64,000 bases of DNA, from NCBI RefSeq assembly GCF_964340395.1, contig NC_135554.1, positions 12,852,251 to 12,916,250 of the forward strand, read 5' to 3'. Positions 1-12,152 of the stretch are shown piece by piece (the stretch's first letter is position 1; every line of letters starts with the position of its first letter). The translations under genes were made by a program, and so were the position numbers. The stretch comes from Glandiceps talaboti (lineage: Eukaryota; Hemichordata; Enteropneusta; Spengelidae). The notes under the pieces are model-generated. The model saw only the letters and a list, made by a program, of their open reading frames with translations, had not been told where the DNA came from and searched no databases.

Positions 1-78
1 TGTTAGTAATATCTTCACTCTCCGGCGTCAAGTGTTCATAGTTCTGTGAGTAATTGTATCTCACTGTTTGGTCCGACT

Positions 79-251
79 CAATCTGATTAAAATCTGATGT
101 TAGATAGGCTGGTTTTCCTGTATTTACCTTTATTCCATCGAAAGGCGTTCGTCCAGGAAAATAAAAAACTAACGTAAAAGACGCAATAACGATGGAATAA
201 AGGTAAATACAGGAAAACCAGCCTATCTAACATCAGATTTTAATCAGATTG
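79..251. mobile_element. MITE with perfect 62-bp terminal inverted repeats
   Basis: Bases 79-140 are the exact reverse complement of 190-251 (62 of 62). The ends start CAATCTGATTAAAATCTG, and 49 bp lie between the repeats. The 9-mer GGTCCGACT stands directly before (70-78) and after (252-260), which is a target-site duplication. No coding capacity, so it is non-autonomous. A 9-bp duplication with long TIRs fits Mutator-like elements (inference). The lack of mismatches indicates recent insertion or gene conversion between the arms. Confidence 0.9.
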
Positions 252-313
252 GGTCCGACTATACCTCAGACCACTAAAAAGACACGATGTGTATCAAACT
301 TCATTGATCGCCT

Positions 314-480
314 AGCTGCAATAATTGTAGTGTTTGCTGCTATTTTGGGGGGCTTTTTCGTCTGTTTTTGTGCCTTTTTGTGTTCCGGTGTTTATTCGGG
401 TTAAACATTGTAACACGAAAAGGCACACAAACAGATGAAACATCCCTCAAGTCACACCAAACGCTGCAATTATTGCAGCT
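314..480. mobile_element. MITE with about 70-bp imperfect TIRs
   Basis: The left end AGCTGCAATAATTGTAGTG and the right end ATTGCAGCT pair over about 70 bp with scattered mismatches, including a shared inner block CTGTTT..TGTGCCTTTT. A relative with the same ends (AATTGTAGTGTT, TGATTTTGAG) lies at 35,092-35,503. No clear target duplication was seen. The internal reading frames are by-products of the inverted repeat. Confidence 0.7.
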
Positions 481-2200
481 ACGGAACGCCTTGTTACTCA
501 CTAACTGCAATCGTCGTGACACCGGCGTTTAGACTCTTACAAAACGCAAAATTAATGTGGTTTATACTTACATCGTATTCCAGAGCATCGCCGTCGCTTA
601 TCCATGCCATTGTAATACATATTTCAGCACTAAATCAGTCCCAAAACCACTTGGCTTGGCTATCCCACGCGTTCCGCCCGTATGACCCTTAGCGCTGTGC
701 ATGTCATTGTTGACATCTCGTGCTGGCACGCTCGCTCAATATATCGCGTAATGATGACATCACTATCACATGACTTGCCTCTATCGATGTCAACAAGTAT
801 GGCGGGCGGTTTGAAAAGAAGTAAACCGGCCGAATGTTTTACAGCTCCCGTATGTCACTTTGGAGTAATATTGACGACCAGTAGACAGGTAAATTTTCTA
901 ATTAGATGGATTGGACCATTTACAGTTTAGTTTTAACGTATTTTTCAATGAAAGAAATTACCCCAAAAAATAGTCCCCGTTGCAGATAATATACCTTTAA
1001 TAAAGTGATAATGGGTAAGAAGTTATCAGGGGGAGGCTGGAAGGGGTGCAAAGCATTAAGGGTAAAAACAACTGTGAAAGCTCATTGCGCAGGGAGCCTC
1101 CATTGTGTACACTTCTATCGTGCACGCGCGTTCTGCGTTTAAAACGGTGGCCGGCTCAGTGCTCACCAGCCGTATATTGGGTCATTTTCAACTCGCTCTA
1201 ACGTTCACAATAATTCATCATATTGGATACTATAAAGCGAGAACTTCGACTGATATTTCTCCCTCCGTGCCAGAAGAACCGATTTTGGAATCATTGATAG
1301 GAATACTGGCGATTTCGTGAAGAATACTTGACCCCGCTGAGGTCGTAAATTTCGGCACAGTTTTTCGCCCATTTTGTTGTTTCGCCCAAAATTTAGATTT
1401 TTTCATAAAATAGATGGATTCTTCTGTACTTTTAAATGGTTATAGTTAGAACAAGACAAGGTTTGTTCAAGATTTTCGGTAGAAAGTCGGTGATCCAACC
1501 CGGAGTCGAATTCAAACACAAAATTGATGAGTATATATCCCTGAAAAGAAAGTGTTATACGATCCTAAAATCTGCAAGTAATTTACTGTACACTTACTGT
1601 AATTATTTAACAAAGAGTTTGCAAGATGTAAGCTAAATTATTTCTTTAGCTATCCTCAGGTGGTAGGAAAGGGGTTTACATTAAATTACATTCAGGTATT
1701 TTTCTCACACAAGACATATTTATAGAAGTCAACACAGAGACAAATACGAGACAAAATGTAACATGAAGAACTGAAGAAAGTGCAGATTTGGCACAGCAAA
1801 TCGACTAGCGATAGCGACGAATCTGAAAATAAATAGGAAAATGTCCTCATAAGAGTGAAAAGCACAACATTTTAAGTATATAAGAGGAAATGCTGACAAT
1901 TAGTGTTAACAATCAATGCACGACACGAAAGTGTCAATAAACACGTCCGGCCAGCAAGTGTAGGATAGCCGTCAATGGTCAAGCGTCTTCGCGTGTTATA
2001 TGCACGCACAATGGGTCGCCATCTTGAAAACATCAAAACTCAACAAAAAGTAGTGACAATTTATACACATTATAAATTGGGGTATTCGGGGGAATGATGC
2101 AGAACCATGAAATTCGTAACGATTTGGTCAAAAAGTTAAACTCCAAAACCACTTGGCAGATTGGCTTGAAAGTTGGTGGGAATGATCTTAAAAGTGTTAT
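481..2200. other. Stretch with no recognised feature
   Basis: I see no supported gene or repeat here. The short reading frames (longest about 82 codons) lack splice context and recognisable motifs. A short phrase near 1,010 (GATAATGGGTAAGAAGT) recurs near 11,219, which suggests an old dispersed repeat. Confidence 0.5.
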
Positions 2201-2900
2201 TCTGCAGATTTTCTGTAAAAGTTTTGCCCTAGCAACAATGACCACGCCCATAGCAACGACCACATTTTTGTCTTAAAAGATAAACAAAACTACTGTTCAG
2301 ATTGTCCTGAATTTGAAGAGAATTTTCGTAGAAGTGTTATTCTGCATATTTTCTGTAAAACATTTTGACCCTAACAACAATGACCACGCCCCTGGCAACA
2401 ACCAAATGACTGTGTTTTTTGTCAAATAACATCATCAGGTAGGATGTGAGTAAACATTCAAAAATGTATGCAAGTCTCTTATAGCAATAGCCAATCGGTC
2501 AAGAACAGCTATTATCAGACAATTGAAACTTTAAAAAAAATTATGCAAATGGACGTAGCAACAAGATCACGCCCATAGCAAGAGCCAAATGATCATGCAT
2601 ATCGCAAAGATAACTGTGATTAATAGACAATTGAATAAACATTCAAGAAATGTATGTAAATGTGCCTCGCAATAGGACCATGCCCATATCAACAACCAAG
2701 CCATCTGGTATATTGCAAAGATAACGATATGTATTAAAAATAGACACGTAAATAACATTCAAAAACATGTAAATGTGCCTGGCAACTAGACCACACCTAT
2801 AACAACAGCCAAATAATCACTTATATTGGAAAGATAACAACAATGATTAATAGACAAATGAAGAAACATTCAAAAAATGCATGTAAATATTGAATCAATT
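2200..2900. repeat. Degenerate tandem array, units about 110-180 bp
   Basis: The phrase resembling ACCACGCCCATAGCAACA recurs near 2,237, 2,381, 2,565, 2,677 and 2,791. Each time it is followed by a block like AATAGACAA..AACATTCAAAAA and ATGTAAATGTGCCT. The units are diverged, so this is an old array, and the open frames inside it have no coding support. Confidence 0.65.
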
Positions 2901-2989
2901 ATGCAATTGTCCTACAGTGCCATTGCCATTATATGTCATATAATCTTACATCACACACCATCTTCCGCACGGTAGCGTACACGTACAAG

Positions 2990-3383
2990 ACGCCAACAAG
3001 TTTTTGCAACACGCATATCAACGCTCATAGCAACAGGAAAGAAAGTAGTTCAAAACTCCAGCGACTAGCCTTATTATCTTGGGATAAATGTGCCAGTTTG
3101 TGATACAAAGAATTATTGCCAGGTAGAGTTCGCGATTTCTCCATAGGGACGCGATTATAGGTATATCATATCAGGTATTAATATCTCCACATATAATTTA
3201 ACCCATATGTACGTGCTATTTCCAAGAAGAAAAACGTAATTGTGTTGTTCGAGGTAGCTGTAACTGTACACGACGTAATGTTCCATTGTTGTTGAGGCTG
3301 ATAGACAATGTATTCTGATAGCCCTATGATATATATTATATATTAGTAGACTAAGTCATGAAATTGTAATTACTGTGTTTGGA
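2990..3383. repeat. Dispersed repeat also present at about 12,290-12,810
   Basis: This segment (GCAACACGCATATCAA..TAGAGTTCGCGATTTCTCC..GTAATTACTGTGTTT) matches arm A from about 12,300 to 12,810 in the same orientation, and arm B near 62,450-62,940 in reverse. It ends at 3,383, where LINE sequence begins, so the LINE appears to have inserted into it. Confidence 0.65.
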
Positions 3384-3817
3384 TGACTACCGACCAATAT
3401 CTATCCTACCTGTAGTTTCTAATATATTAAATAGAGCTGTATAGCTATCTAGATGAGAATGACATTGTGAATAGATGTCAGTCAGGATTTAGGCCAGGTT
3501 ACTCCACGGCAACGGCCTTACTAATGTTCAGATATCTTATTTAATAATATTGATTGCAAACAACCCACTGGAGCAATATTCCTAGACCTGAAGAAAGCAT
3601 TCGATACAGTCGATCATGGAGTGCTGCTTCAGAAACTACATGAATTTGGTACACAGGGCAGTGCACTGCCATGGTTCCGTGCCTATCTTACACAAGTTGT
3701 AGTGTTAAATTTCACATATTATCAGAAAGCATGGGCATTTCCTCTGGGGTACCCCAAGGTTCAATCCTGGGACCTTATTTGTTCACCCTTTTATATCAAT
3801 GACTTGCCAGAAACTGT
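3384..3817 (+). pseudogene. LINE reverse transcriptase remnant, 5' part
   Basis: Conceptual translation shows RT motifs in order: DYRPISILPVVSN at the start, then [19 protein letters not shown], a thumb-proximal WFRAYLTQ, a corrupted GVPQGSxLGP (read as GYPKVQSW) and FYINDLPE. Several stops and frameshifts interrupt it. This is a CR1/jockey-type non-LTR RT, truncated at its 5' end. The next motif (YADD) lies 5 kb downstream at 8,839, so the element was split by a later insertion. It cannot be active. Confidence 0.8.
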
Positions 3818-5149
3818 TATAATAGTCAGGACGCAAGGTCCAAAAAGTGGCTTAAAACAGGAGTTACCTCACACGGTTTGAAGTACAATTTTTGACACCA
3901 TATTTAGTTAGAGTAATATCTGAGCCTTCAGAAAAATGATGTTGCCCCTCTACACTCTCTTGCACAAACTCACAGGAGGCACTTTCCATGGTAACTGTAA
4001 CATAATTTTGAAGGATGCTAAACGTTAAAAAACGTCATATCTCAGGCTCCAGATGTGATATAATCATAATCAAAGTATGTGTATATATGTTTAGGAGGAC
4101 GCGCAACACATTGATCATATGACCTTACCGATCAAAGGTCAAAGTCATAGTGAAAATTCAAGGTCATCATATTTTCTATATTTATATTAAAAATCTGGCC
4201 GAACGTTTTCTATAACAATCATCAGGCATAGTTGTTATTGCAGAAAATCAGCCATAAAAATAGCAAACGATACAGTCTTTAGGTAAAATACAGTAAAAGC
4301 CTATTTGGAGATGCTTTATTACAATATCATGTTAGCATGACAACTGATATCAAGATCCGCAATTGTGAAAAATACGACAATACTGAAGATCTCAAGGTGC
4401 CCAAGTGCTATAGATTTGACCAAAGTGTCTGAGTTTTGGGGAATGGGCAACTCACTGAACACATGATCATTTTAATCCAAGGTCAAGGTCATAACCAAAA
4501 TTCAAGGTCATGGTGATTTTTTTAGTTTTTATCAACAAATCACCGAAACATTACAATAAATACAATTACAAAAATGTTATATGCTACAGAAAGGTGGTAA
4601 TAGAAAGATTATGACAAAAATATATTGGACGTTGCTTTGAAATTACACAAATAAAATTACTGGGTTAACAAAATGATGTTAGCACGTCAACTTATTTGAT
4701 ATCTTTAATAATTCTCAAGTAGTTTAATGTTGTATATCTTGGTGTCTGAAAGAGCTACGAGTATGATGCAATTGTCCTTATATTGGTTTTGAGGAATGGG
4801 CTACACATATTGGTTACGTGATATTTTTGGTATAAGGTCAAAGTCAAATCTGAGGGCAGGTGTTTCAAGGGGGAGGGGGGTGTCATATAGTAATGTGAAA
4901 AAAATATTAGTACCCGCATATCACCGCTGAGGAGGGTACATCACGAATCCTATCAGATATCATTGGAAACAAAGTCAACGTAGAAGAGGAATCACAACCA
5001 AATTTGAAATTAATCACCTAGTATGGGTAAATAAATAGACAAACATATCTCAGAAATGACTTGATACTGCAAGGGAAGAAATCTACTAAACACAACAGAC
5101 AGAATTATCAAAATCATTCACAGATATTTGTTTGGTGGAACAAAACAAA

Positions 5150-5990
5150 ACAAAATTAATAACAATACTATGTGTAACTGTATTGCCATTTGCTTAAATT
5201 GCATTAGAAATTGGCTTTCCACGTGCACTCATAAAAAGAGTTAAATGAAATTGGAAACTAAAGATTGGAAAGAAAACCGTAATTGAATAAAACATTGGAA
5301 GAAAAATGGAACTTAAATATAAAAGTAACAGATAAAATAAATATACATGATGCTAAAGATACAAATGCTGAGACAAATAACATGAAGCTAAAAAAAATGG
5401 TAAAATATCCTAGGACAGGTTTAAAATGCGAATCGCAGATTGATAAAAGCTCTTTCTAAAACGTTCTGATTTCGTGTTAAAAATCCTGGACCGCCTACCC
5501 GAGGGTAACAGTTCAAAGAATGTACTTGCTGAATGACTGGAATCCTTAATGATGGTTTTTATCTTCGCGAATGGATCTGGAATAATTTGATATATTGATT
5601 GTTAGGATGGTGATTCAGTACCAATAGTTCTCAATGCTGTCCGGACGAATCTCTCATGTGCAAAAACTCATCGTAGGTGATGTTGTTATACCAGACGCTC
5701 CATGACAGTGCGGTAAAGAATAACTAAACTACAACCATGACTCATTTCAAATTTCTTTAAACGTCTCAGAAAATAAAGACGCTGTTGTTCTTTCTTTACG
5801 AGGTGTCCAGTATTTGTTTGCCAAGACAGTCGATGTGAAAGTTGAATACCCAGGAATTTGAAAATACTTACAATAAACTTTATCTGTACCATAAATATCC
5901 AAACTGTCAATAACATGTCGTCTTGCCAATGATGAAATAGCTTTATTATAAACTAAAAGCACTTGGTAAAGGGTTGGCATTCATTCCCAC
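5150..5990 (-). pseudogene. 3' fragment of an L2-like LINE
   Basis: On the minus strand the frames read IFKFLGIQLSHRLSWQTN and LVKKEQQRLYFLRRLKKF. These match the C-terminal part of the LINE at 45,803-48,950 (FKFLGIQLSNSLSWQTN, LVKKAQQRLYFPRRLKK). The 3' flank (ATTGCCATTTGC, CTCATAAAA) also matches that element's tail. It is broken by frameshifts and truncated at its 5' end. It sits at the centre of the foldback-type element, so it is a nested insertion or part of its middle segment. Confidence 0.8.
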
Positions 5991-8500
5991 ACAAAAGTTC
6001 CCAACAAAAATTAAGCATAATCCGTCTGAAATATCTGTAGTAAGAAATAAAATATGAAAACACCGTCCTTTAATAGACTAAAATCGATGGACACCACATA
6101 TACTATCTAGAAGTAACAGCAGGAGAAGCATTGTCAAAATTCCTTTAACAGTATACATGTAAAGCCTCAAAATGCGAATGTGGTCACCTTTTATATAAAA
6201 CCGTATGTATTCAGTGAGTTGCCAGAAGAGCTTTAAGTTAAGACCTTGAGAAAAACACCATTTTCGTTTTTACATAATTATGTATCTCGACTTTAGTCCT
6301 GGTTAAGGTTACAAACGTTTGTAAGTAAGTATCGGGAATGAAATATACACTGAGCTTGAATAAACACCACGCTTGAGTCGAATGCAGGATCCTGACTGCA
6401 ATTTACATACCAATCAAGTTACGTCAAATTAGTTAATCTCAAGTCTAAACATTATCTACTAACCAATCCTATACTTTACTAATTGACCAATCAAATGAAG
6501 GTCAATATCGAATTCGAGCCAATATGTATGGAATGTAGGAAAACCTTCATTTCTGTGTGATCTGTACTTTCTTGTTAGATGTCAATAAATTGGGAGTAGC
6601 TATCTTTATAGTACTTTGTTGTGCAGGCGTCATTCCTTTTAAGAACCCCTTTCTAGACAATTCCCTTACCCCATAGTAAGCTGACCCTGAATATGCTTTT
6701 ACTACAAAATTTATGACGGACTATATAATTTGCTATCTGATTTGCTACCGGATGTCTTCAGTAGTTTATAGCAATAAACCTATATGGGTGTTTCGATAAA
6801 AGTGAAAAATTGAGGTGACTTTGTAAATATTCTATGACCTTGACCTTGGATCGAAAAGATCATGTAATAGGTGTGTTGTCCGTCCCCTAAAACCAATATA
6901 TATAGACACGGGCATCATGTCTGTAGCACTTCGGTACGCTGCGATAGTCAGTGCCTTCATATTTTGTGATCTTGTCTTAGTAACAGAATTTTGTAATAAA
7001 AGCAGCTCAGTACATGCCTCTGTTGTATTTTTCCTGAAAGACTATATAATTTACTATTTTCTTAAGCGATTTTCATCTGTAAAGATCATGTCTGATGTTA
7101 GCTATAGAATAGATTCCAGCGGTATTTTAGGGAAGAAGTCCATTTCAAGTTGCCGGTACCGCAGGCGGTTCCCGCGAGAATCCAAACCCTCCCGTACCGC
7201 CGGCAAAAAATTACGATGACCTTGAATTTTGACAATGACGTTGACCTTGGATCGAAAGTATCATGTAATCAGTGAATTGCTTGTCCACAAAACCCTATAT
7301 ACCCGGAGTTTTTCGAAAACTAGCCCTGGGCCACTATTCGGAAAATCAGCAAATTCGGAACCACAACAGAGGAACTAAATAGAAACTCAGGGCGATTATT
7401 TGGCAGTCAACACTCAACAGCCATGTGGCTATATCAGTACTAATGTGGACATACCAGTTTAGGGACACAACAATTAGGAAGACAAGAATAATAATTTCAT
7501 TTTATAATAATTCAAATATATCAAATGAAACATTTTATTTGCTATCATTCTGTCAGCATTGATTGTATTGTTGCGTCGATGCCTCAAAAATAACCATTAC
7601 AAATAGAATAGAATTGTCAATTGACTGAAACCAAGCATGTCAACTTTATATTCATTATTATAAAGTGGATATTGTTCAACTAAAAATAGTGTACGTCTGA
7701 ATATACATATTCATAGGCAAGATTCATTGTTTCACATAAGCGGGACTTGGGACCACTAATTCTTTTAGCAGGACCACTGCATTTGTTTCATCACTGGTCC
7801 AAGGACCACCAGTTCACAAAATGATTTGTTCACCCTGGATAAACTTGACATTAGCCTTGTACCGATCGTTAAATCTCCATGAACTCATTTATACATGACA
7901 TTACACATTACTTCAACTCTCACTCGGTGTAATTCACTTTGTGTGCACACTCACTATGCAAATTTCCCTGACCTATTTTTAGACCCAGTGTGTCGCAATG
8001 ACAGTGACGTCTGCGGGTCTCCATGAGTCATCTGCCGACTTGTTGATCGATCTCAGCACAAAGGTGTATGTACCTACCTTCACGATCACATTCTCCTCGT
8101 GTAAAAAACATCCATTTTTTATTGGCACTCTAAGTTTATGTTTTTTTTCAACGGAATACTCGAACTGAATAAAAACTAACGTTACCAATATAACAAGGCA
8201 AAATTCTTGCCAAATGATCGCCCATGGGCAACTTTTCGGATGGGCTTGTTTTCGGAAAACTCCGGTACAAACACTTATATCATGTCAATAGCACTTCCGG
8301 GTTCGTATATTAACACTTTGGTATAATTGGGGATATTGACAGCAGTTGTCTTGGTAACAGCTTTTTGCTACAAAACAACTTCATATATACTTTTTCACAT
8401 TTTTTTTCTGAAAGATTGTATGTTTGGCCATTTTCTGACAGACGTACAGCTTTACCAGTTATATCTGATGGAAGTATACACATGAATGTTACGATGAAAG
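5991..8500. other. Right half of the foldback-type element, no gene seen
   Basis: It contains iterated subrepeats, compared by eye: blocks at about 6,690-6,900, 6,900-7,290 and 8,270-8,600 share phrases such as GAAAGACTATATAATTT and ACCTTGGATCGAAA. A short inverted GC-rich motif (GTTGCCGGTACCGC..TACCGCCGGC) lies at 7,150-7,206. The 100-codon frame at 6,917-7,219 is inside repeat sequence and has no recognisable domain. Confidence 0.5.
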
Positions 8501-8838
8501 TGCAACAAATTAAGTTCAACTTGAATTTTGACTATGACCCTGACCTTAAATCGAAAAGGTCATCATTGTGTAATCATTGGGTTCCCTGTCCCCTAAAATA
8601 TATATACTAGTAAACATATTTTAATCATGATTATATTATTTCTGAGATATGACGTTTTTAATGTTTAGCATCCTTCAAAATAATGTCAATGTTACCATGG
8701 AAACCGTCTCCTGTGAGTTTGCGAAAGAGAATCCAGAGGGGCAACATTTTTCTGAAGGCCCAGAAGTTATTCTAACCAAATTTACAGCCAAAATATGTAC
8801 TTCAAGCCGGGCAACTTTTTTTTCTTCAAATTTTCAGC

Positions 8839-9030
8839 CTTGGGTCAAGTAACTATGTATGCGGACGATACAGCTATGTTTTCTTCAAGCAAATCAATTG
8901 CCAATATATATTGAAGTGACACTCAAATAATACATGACAAGGCCTGGCTTGACTCAAACAAGTTAACACCGAATACAAGTAAAACCGAGACCATGCTTTT
9001 CGGTACTTCTCAAAAACTAAAATTAATTTA
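8839..9030 (+). pseudogene. LINE reverse transcriptase remnant, 3' part
   Basis: The translation begins VTMYADDTAMFSSSKS and continues DKAWLDSNKL, TPNTSKTETMLFG and a final QKLKLI, with one internal stop. This is RT motif D (YADD) and the following region, which should come directly after the FYINDLPE block ending at 3,817. Together the two pieces form one LINE copy split by the 5-kb element. Confidence 0.85.
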
Positions 9031-9055
9031 GTTTTGCAAATACAGTCATGTTCAC

Positions 9056-9068
9056 GTATGTATGTATG

Positions 9069-9100
<32 letters not shown>

Positions 9101-9110
9101 TGTATGTATG

Positions 9111-9144
<34 letters not shown>

Positions 9145-9160
9145 TGTATGTATGTATATC
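9056..9160. repeat. (TGTA)n microsatellite
   Basis: Almost pure TATG/TGTA tetranucleotide tract with a few TATA interruptions. The MYVC-type reading frames on it are artefacts. Confidence 0.95.
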
Positions 9161-9425
9161 CCCTTATCATGCTTGAAATCTTTAGATATATATACAATCT
9201 AATGAGTCCCGTGAATTACTTGTTATCAGTTTACATAAGTATTTTTTTTTCCCAACTCGTTAAATTGCTCTAAAATATTTAATTATCCACACCAGAATGA
9301 GACTTTGTCATCAGTTGCTTGGTTTGAATTGGAGCAATATGATAGTATGATGGCCTTCTTCCATGTTTATATATTAGGATATGAATACTAAACGTCCTAG
9401 GTTGTTTTGCACACCGACGTACCAC

Positions 9426-9645
9426 CATGTCTGTCTGTATGTATGTATGTATGTATGTATGTATGTATGTATGTATGTATGTATGTATGTATGTATGTAT
9501 GTATGTATGCATGCATGCATGCATGCATGCATGTATGTATGTATGTATGTATGTATGTATGTATGTATGTGTGTATGTATGTATGTATGTATGTATGTAT
9601 GTATGTATGTATGTATGTATGTATGTATGTATGTATGTATGTCTG
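9426..9645. repeat. (TGTA)n microsatellite with an internal TGCA block
   Basis: About 220 bp of TGTA tetranucleotides, interrupted near 9,507-9,532 by a run of TGCA units. Three overlapping 87-95 codon frames on it are low-complexity artefacts. Confidence 0.95.
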
Positions 9646-10302
9646 TTCTGTGCTCGAGTATACCCTAATCCGAATATCTTAATTACGTAGTTTGCCTTAA
9701 GATAAAAGGTTCCCTTTTAAATGTGTATATACTGCCTTTGGCTGGCTCTACAGTGACTCACATGTCGTATGTAAACATGTGCAGATGGGCGGCTCAGTAG
9801 ATCGTTATTTAGTGAAAAGGGTTGTTGATTCAGTAAAGACACCACACCCATCTTCGAACTGGAATGAAGATTCGATTCAGTTCAGGAATGAAGAATTTAT
9901 CTGCTAAGCATTATATATTTCCCAGCAACTAAAAACCGACTGGGTTTACTTACAGTGTTACTACACAGGTAAGTTACTGTAAGTATTAATATCCGGATAT
10001 CGATCTTTAAAAGTAGAAAAAGAAAAGGGATGACGATGATCGTACGTAATCTCTGGCTATAATCAGTATTGCCATATGCAGAGAAACAAACATAAAAAGC
10101 AAAACACCATTTAGCAGTTCGCGGAACAACATTTTAAAATTTTAAGAATATGTTAGACCTGCACTACTTGCAACCTGGACAGTTGTCAGTTGTTCATCAC
10201 ATAATCAAATAAATATTCACTAAACTAAAAAGACATTGTATCTGTTAATTTAGTGTGGTCAATATTACAGTTGTAGTTTTAGGCAGCGTAGTGGCAAGTT
10301 AA

Positions 10303-11844
10303 ATATTGAACAGAATGTCACTTTTGAATATGTCACACCATTTTGACACTGTAGTATTTTGATCAGACAACTATTATATTTTCACTGAAAATTGTTAAAA
10401 TACAAACAATTCTATAATGTGCAGTATTATCCATAACCAGTATGAAAGCAACTTAAAATCATGATCTCCACTAAGAGTGTTGATTTGTCGGTGCAAAATA
10501 CAAATTTGAATTGATGTATCGTTTATACAGCTACAAAATACGTGTATCCACAGGAGATGTGATACTGTTCACGGTTTCCGATATTACAAGTTGTCAAGTA
10601 CGGTAAACTTTTAAAGCAATGACCAAGTTGGGGATAGTATAGATTTTAACATTACCTAAATGTAAGTATACGGTTAATGTGAGGTTTAATTCTCTCCGAC
10701 TCCCCTCATTGTTTCAACTGTGCTCCCAATTCATTTAGCGAACACTTTTGAGTGGACGGGACACTTTTATGCAAATAATTAAAGTGTCCGCTTACCAATA
10801 ATCCAATAAAAAAAACTGTCTGCTAACACTTTAAGATCATGAAAGAAACTGTCAGCAGCTTGTTAATCATTTATATGACACTGGTCCCTCCTTGTTACTG
10901 TTACAATGCAATCAACATGTGCTACCGCGCCTAATTCTGTACCTGTCATTCGACCTTATCTTGGTGGGTCGCGAACACAGTACCTCTAGTTCTGTACCAA
11001 TCTATCGAAATGCATGCTATATATGTGTAATTTTTTGTCATTTTTATTGAGTTGACAATGCGTATGTGCGTCATGGTTAGCAACAAAGCTATGGGTGTGT
11101 AAAAATGGAACTATTTTTCGAATTAGCACTGGAACTGTGTTATAGTACGAGTCATTGCCAGGTTAATGTATTTCACAGTGGGGAAAAAAAAATTATTTGA
11201 ATTGTTGTAAATGAAGAGATAATGGGTAAGAAGTAACACGACTGCAGATAACAAGGTTGACTTTCTTGTGAAAAACCTAAAAACGTGTCGAATTCCAAGT
11301 AAAACTTTATTATAGTACAGGTCCAACTATACGAAAAGTCATATTTGACCATGTCTTTCCACAAGGGTAAATCTTTAGCAGAGGATGTGTAAATGTAGTG
11401 AGAATGAGACGAACGGACACCTTTGACTTAAATTACCCCGGTGATCTCTCCCCTGGGAGTTGTAGGCAGTCAAAAGTGTCACTCCGTTTCGTACTACCCC
11501 TTGACAGAGATGGTAGTTAGGTGGGTCACTGGTAGGGTAAAGGTTGGATAAAGATGGGTAAATTTGACTTTTGGTATAGTGTCCTCGGCCTTTGACTGTT
11601 TTTATTAGGATACTTTTGGCTAACCCATCAGTTATTTTATTTGTCCGATGCGCATGTGTCCTAATGAAAACAATAAATGTTCTCTGTCATATAACTATCT
11701 GAGTTTAATAATTGTACCAGTGGGCAGTTTATCATTGGTTTATATCAATACTTGATGTAATGCTATTTTATACCTGGATATATGGATACTTTGTAAATAT
11801 AATTCAAATTCTAGTTGAGACATAAATGTCGCATAAAACCTAAG
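10303..11844. other. Segment present only in arm A
   Basis: On the left the arms share GGCAGCGTAGTGGCAAGTT. In arm B this runs almost directly into GTCTTGGGGATTCATTAA, while in arm A about 1.54 kb lies between. No terminal repeats, target duplication or coding motif was recognised, so it may be an insertion in A or a deletion in B. Short minus-strand frames near 11,123-11,364 are unsupported. Confidence 0.65.
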
Positions 11845-12152
11845 TCTTGGGGATTCATTAATAATTCCGTTGTTAAAACCATACTTTCTTGTGAAAATGA
11901 AGGTCTAAATGTTCTTGATGATGAACTACATGTTTTGTTATTTTGTCCTTTATAACAGTCTCTTAGAAAGGAATTTATTTCATACAGTACCCAACACGAG
12001 ATAATGCAATAACCTTACTTTCGACCAGCAATCAACTTACACTTTTTCATTTGTCTATCTTTGTATTTAAAGCGTTCTTACTCAGAGAGGAGACATTACT
12101 ATCTTTGTCATTTTTTTTATTTGTCATTTTGTTCCAAAAGTTACTGTAATAT

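Larger units (their letters stand above)
3829..8838. mobile_element. About 5-kb foldback-type element with long inverted ends
   Basis: The left end (about 3,830-4,060) matches the reverse complement of the right end (about 8,640-8,838). Shared phrases include CCTTCAGAAAAATG, TTGCCCCTCT, AAACTCACAGGAG, TTTCCATGGTAAC, TTTTGAAGGATGCTAAAC and CGTCATATCTCAG. Inside, AGGTCA-type blocks recur in the left half (about 4,130, 4,480, 4,840) and inverted in the right half (about 6,838, 7,245, 8,541), so each half carries iterated subrepeats. No transposase was seen. It interrupts a LINE between RT motifs. Exact ends and target duplication could not be fixed. Confidence 0.7.

Noticed and set aside
9034-9690. 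Overlapping frames of repeated MYVC/IHTY residues
   Set aside because: They lie entirely on TGTA microsatellites, which stay open in all frames; the same holds at 15,998-16,213, 54,751-54,986 and 60,783-61,169.
10303-11844. LTR retrotransposon
   Set aside because: No direct terminal repeats, primer-binding site or gag/pol motifs were seen.
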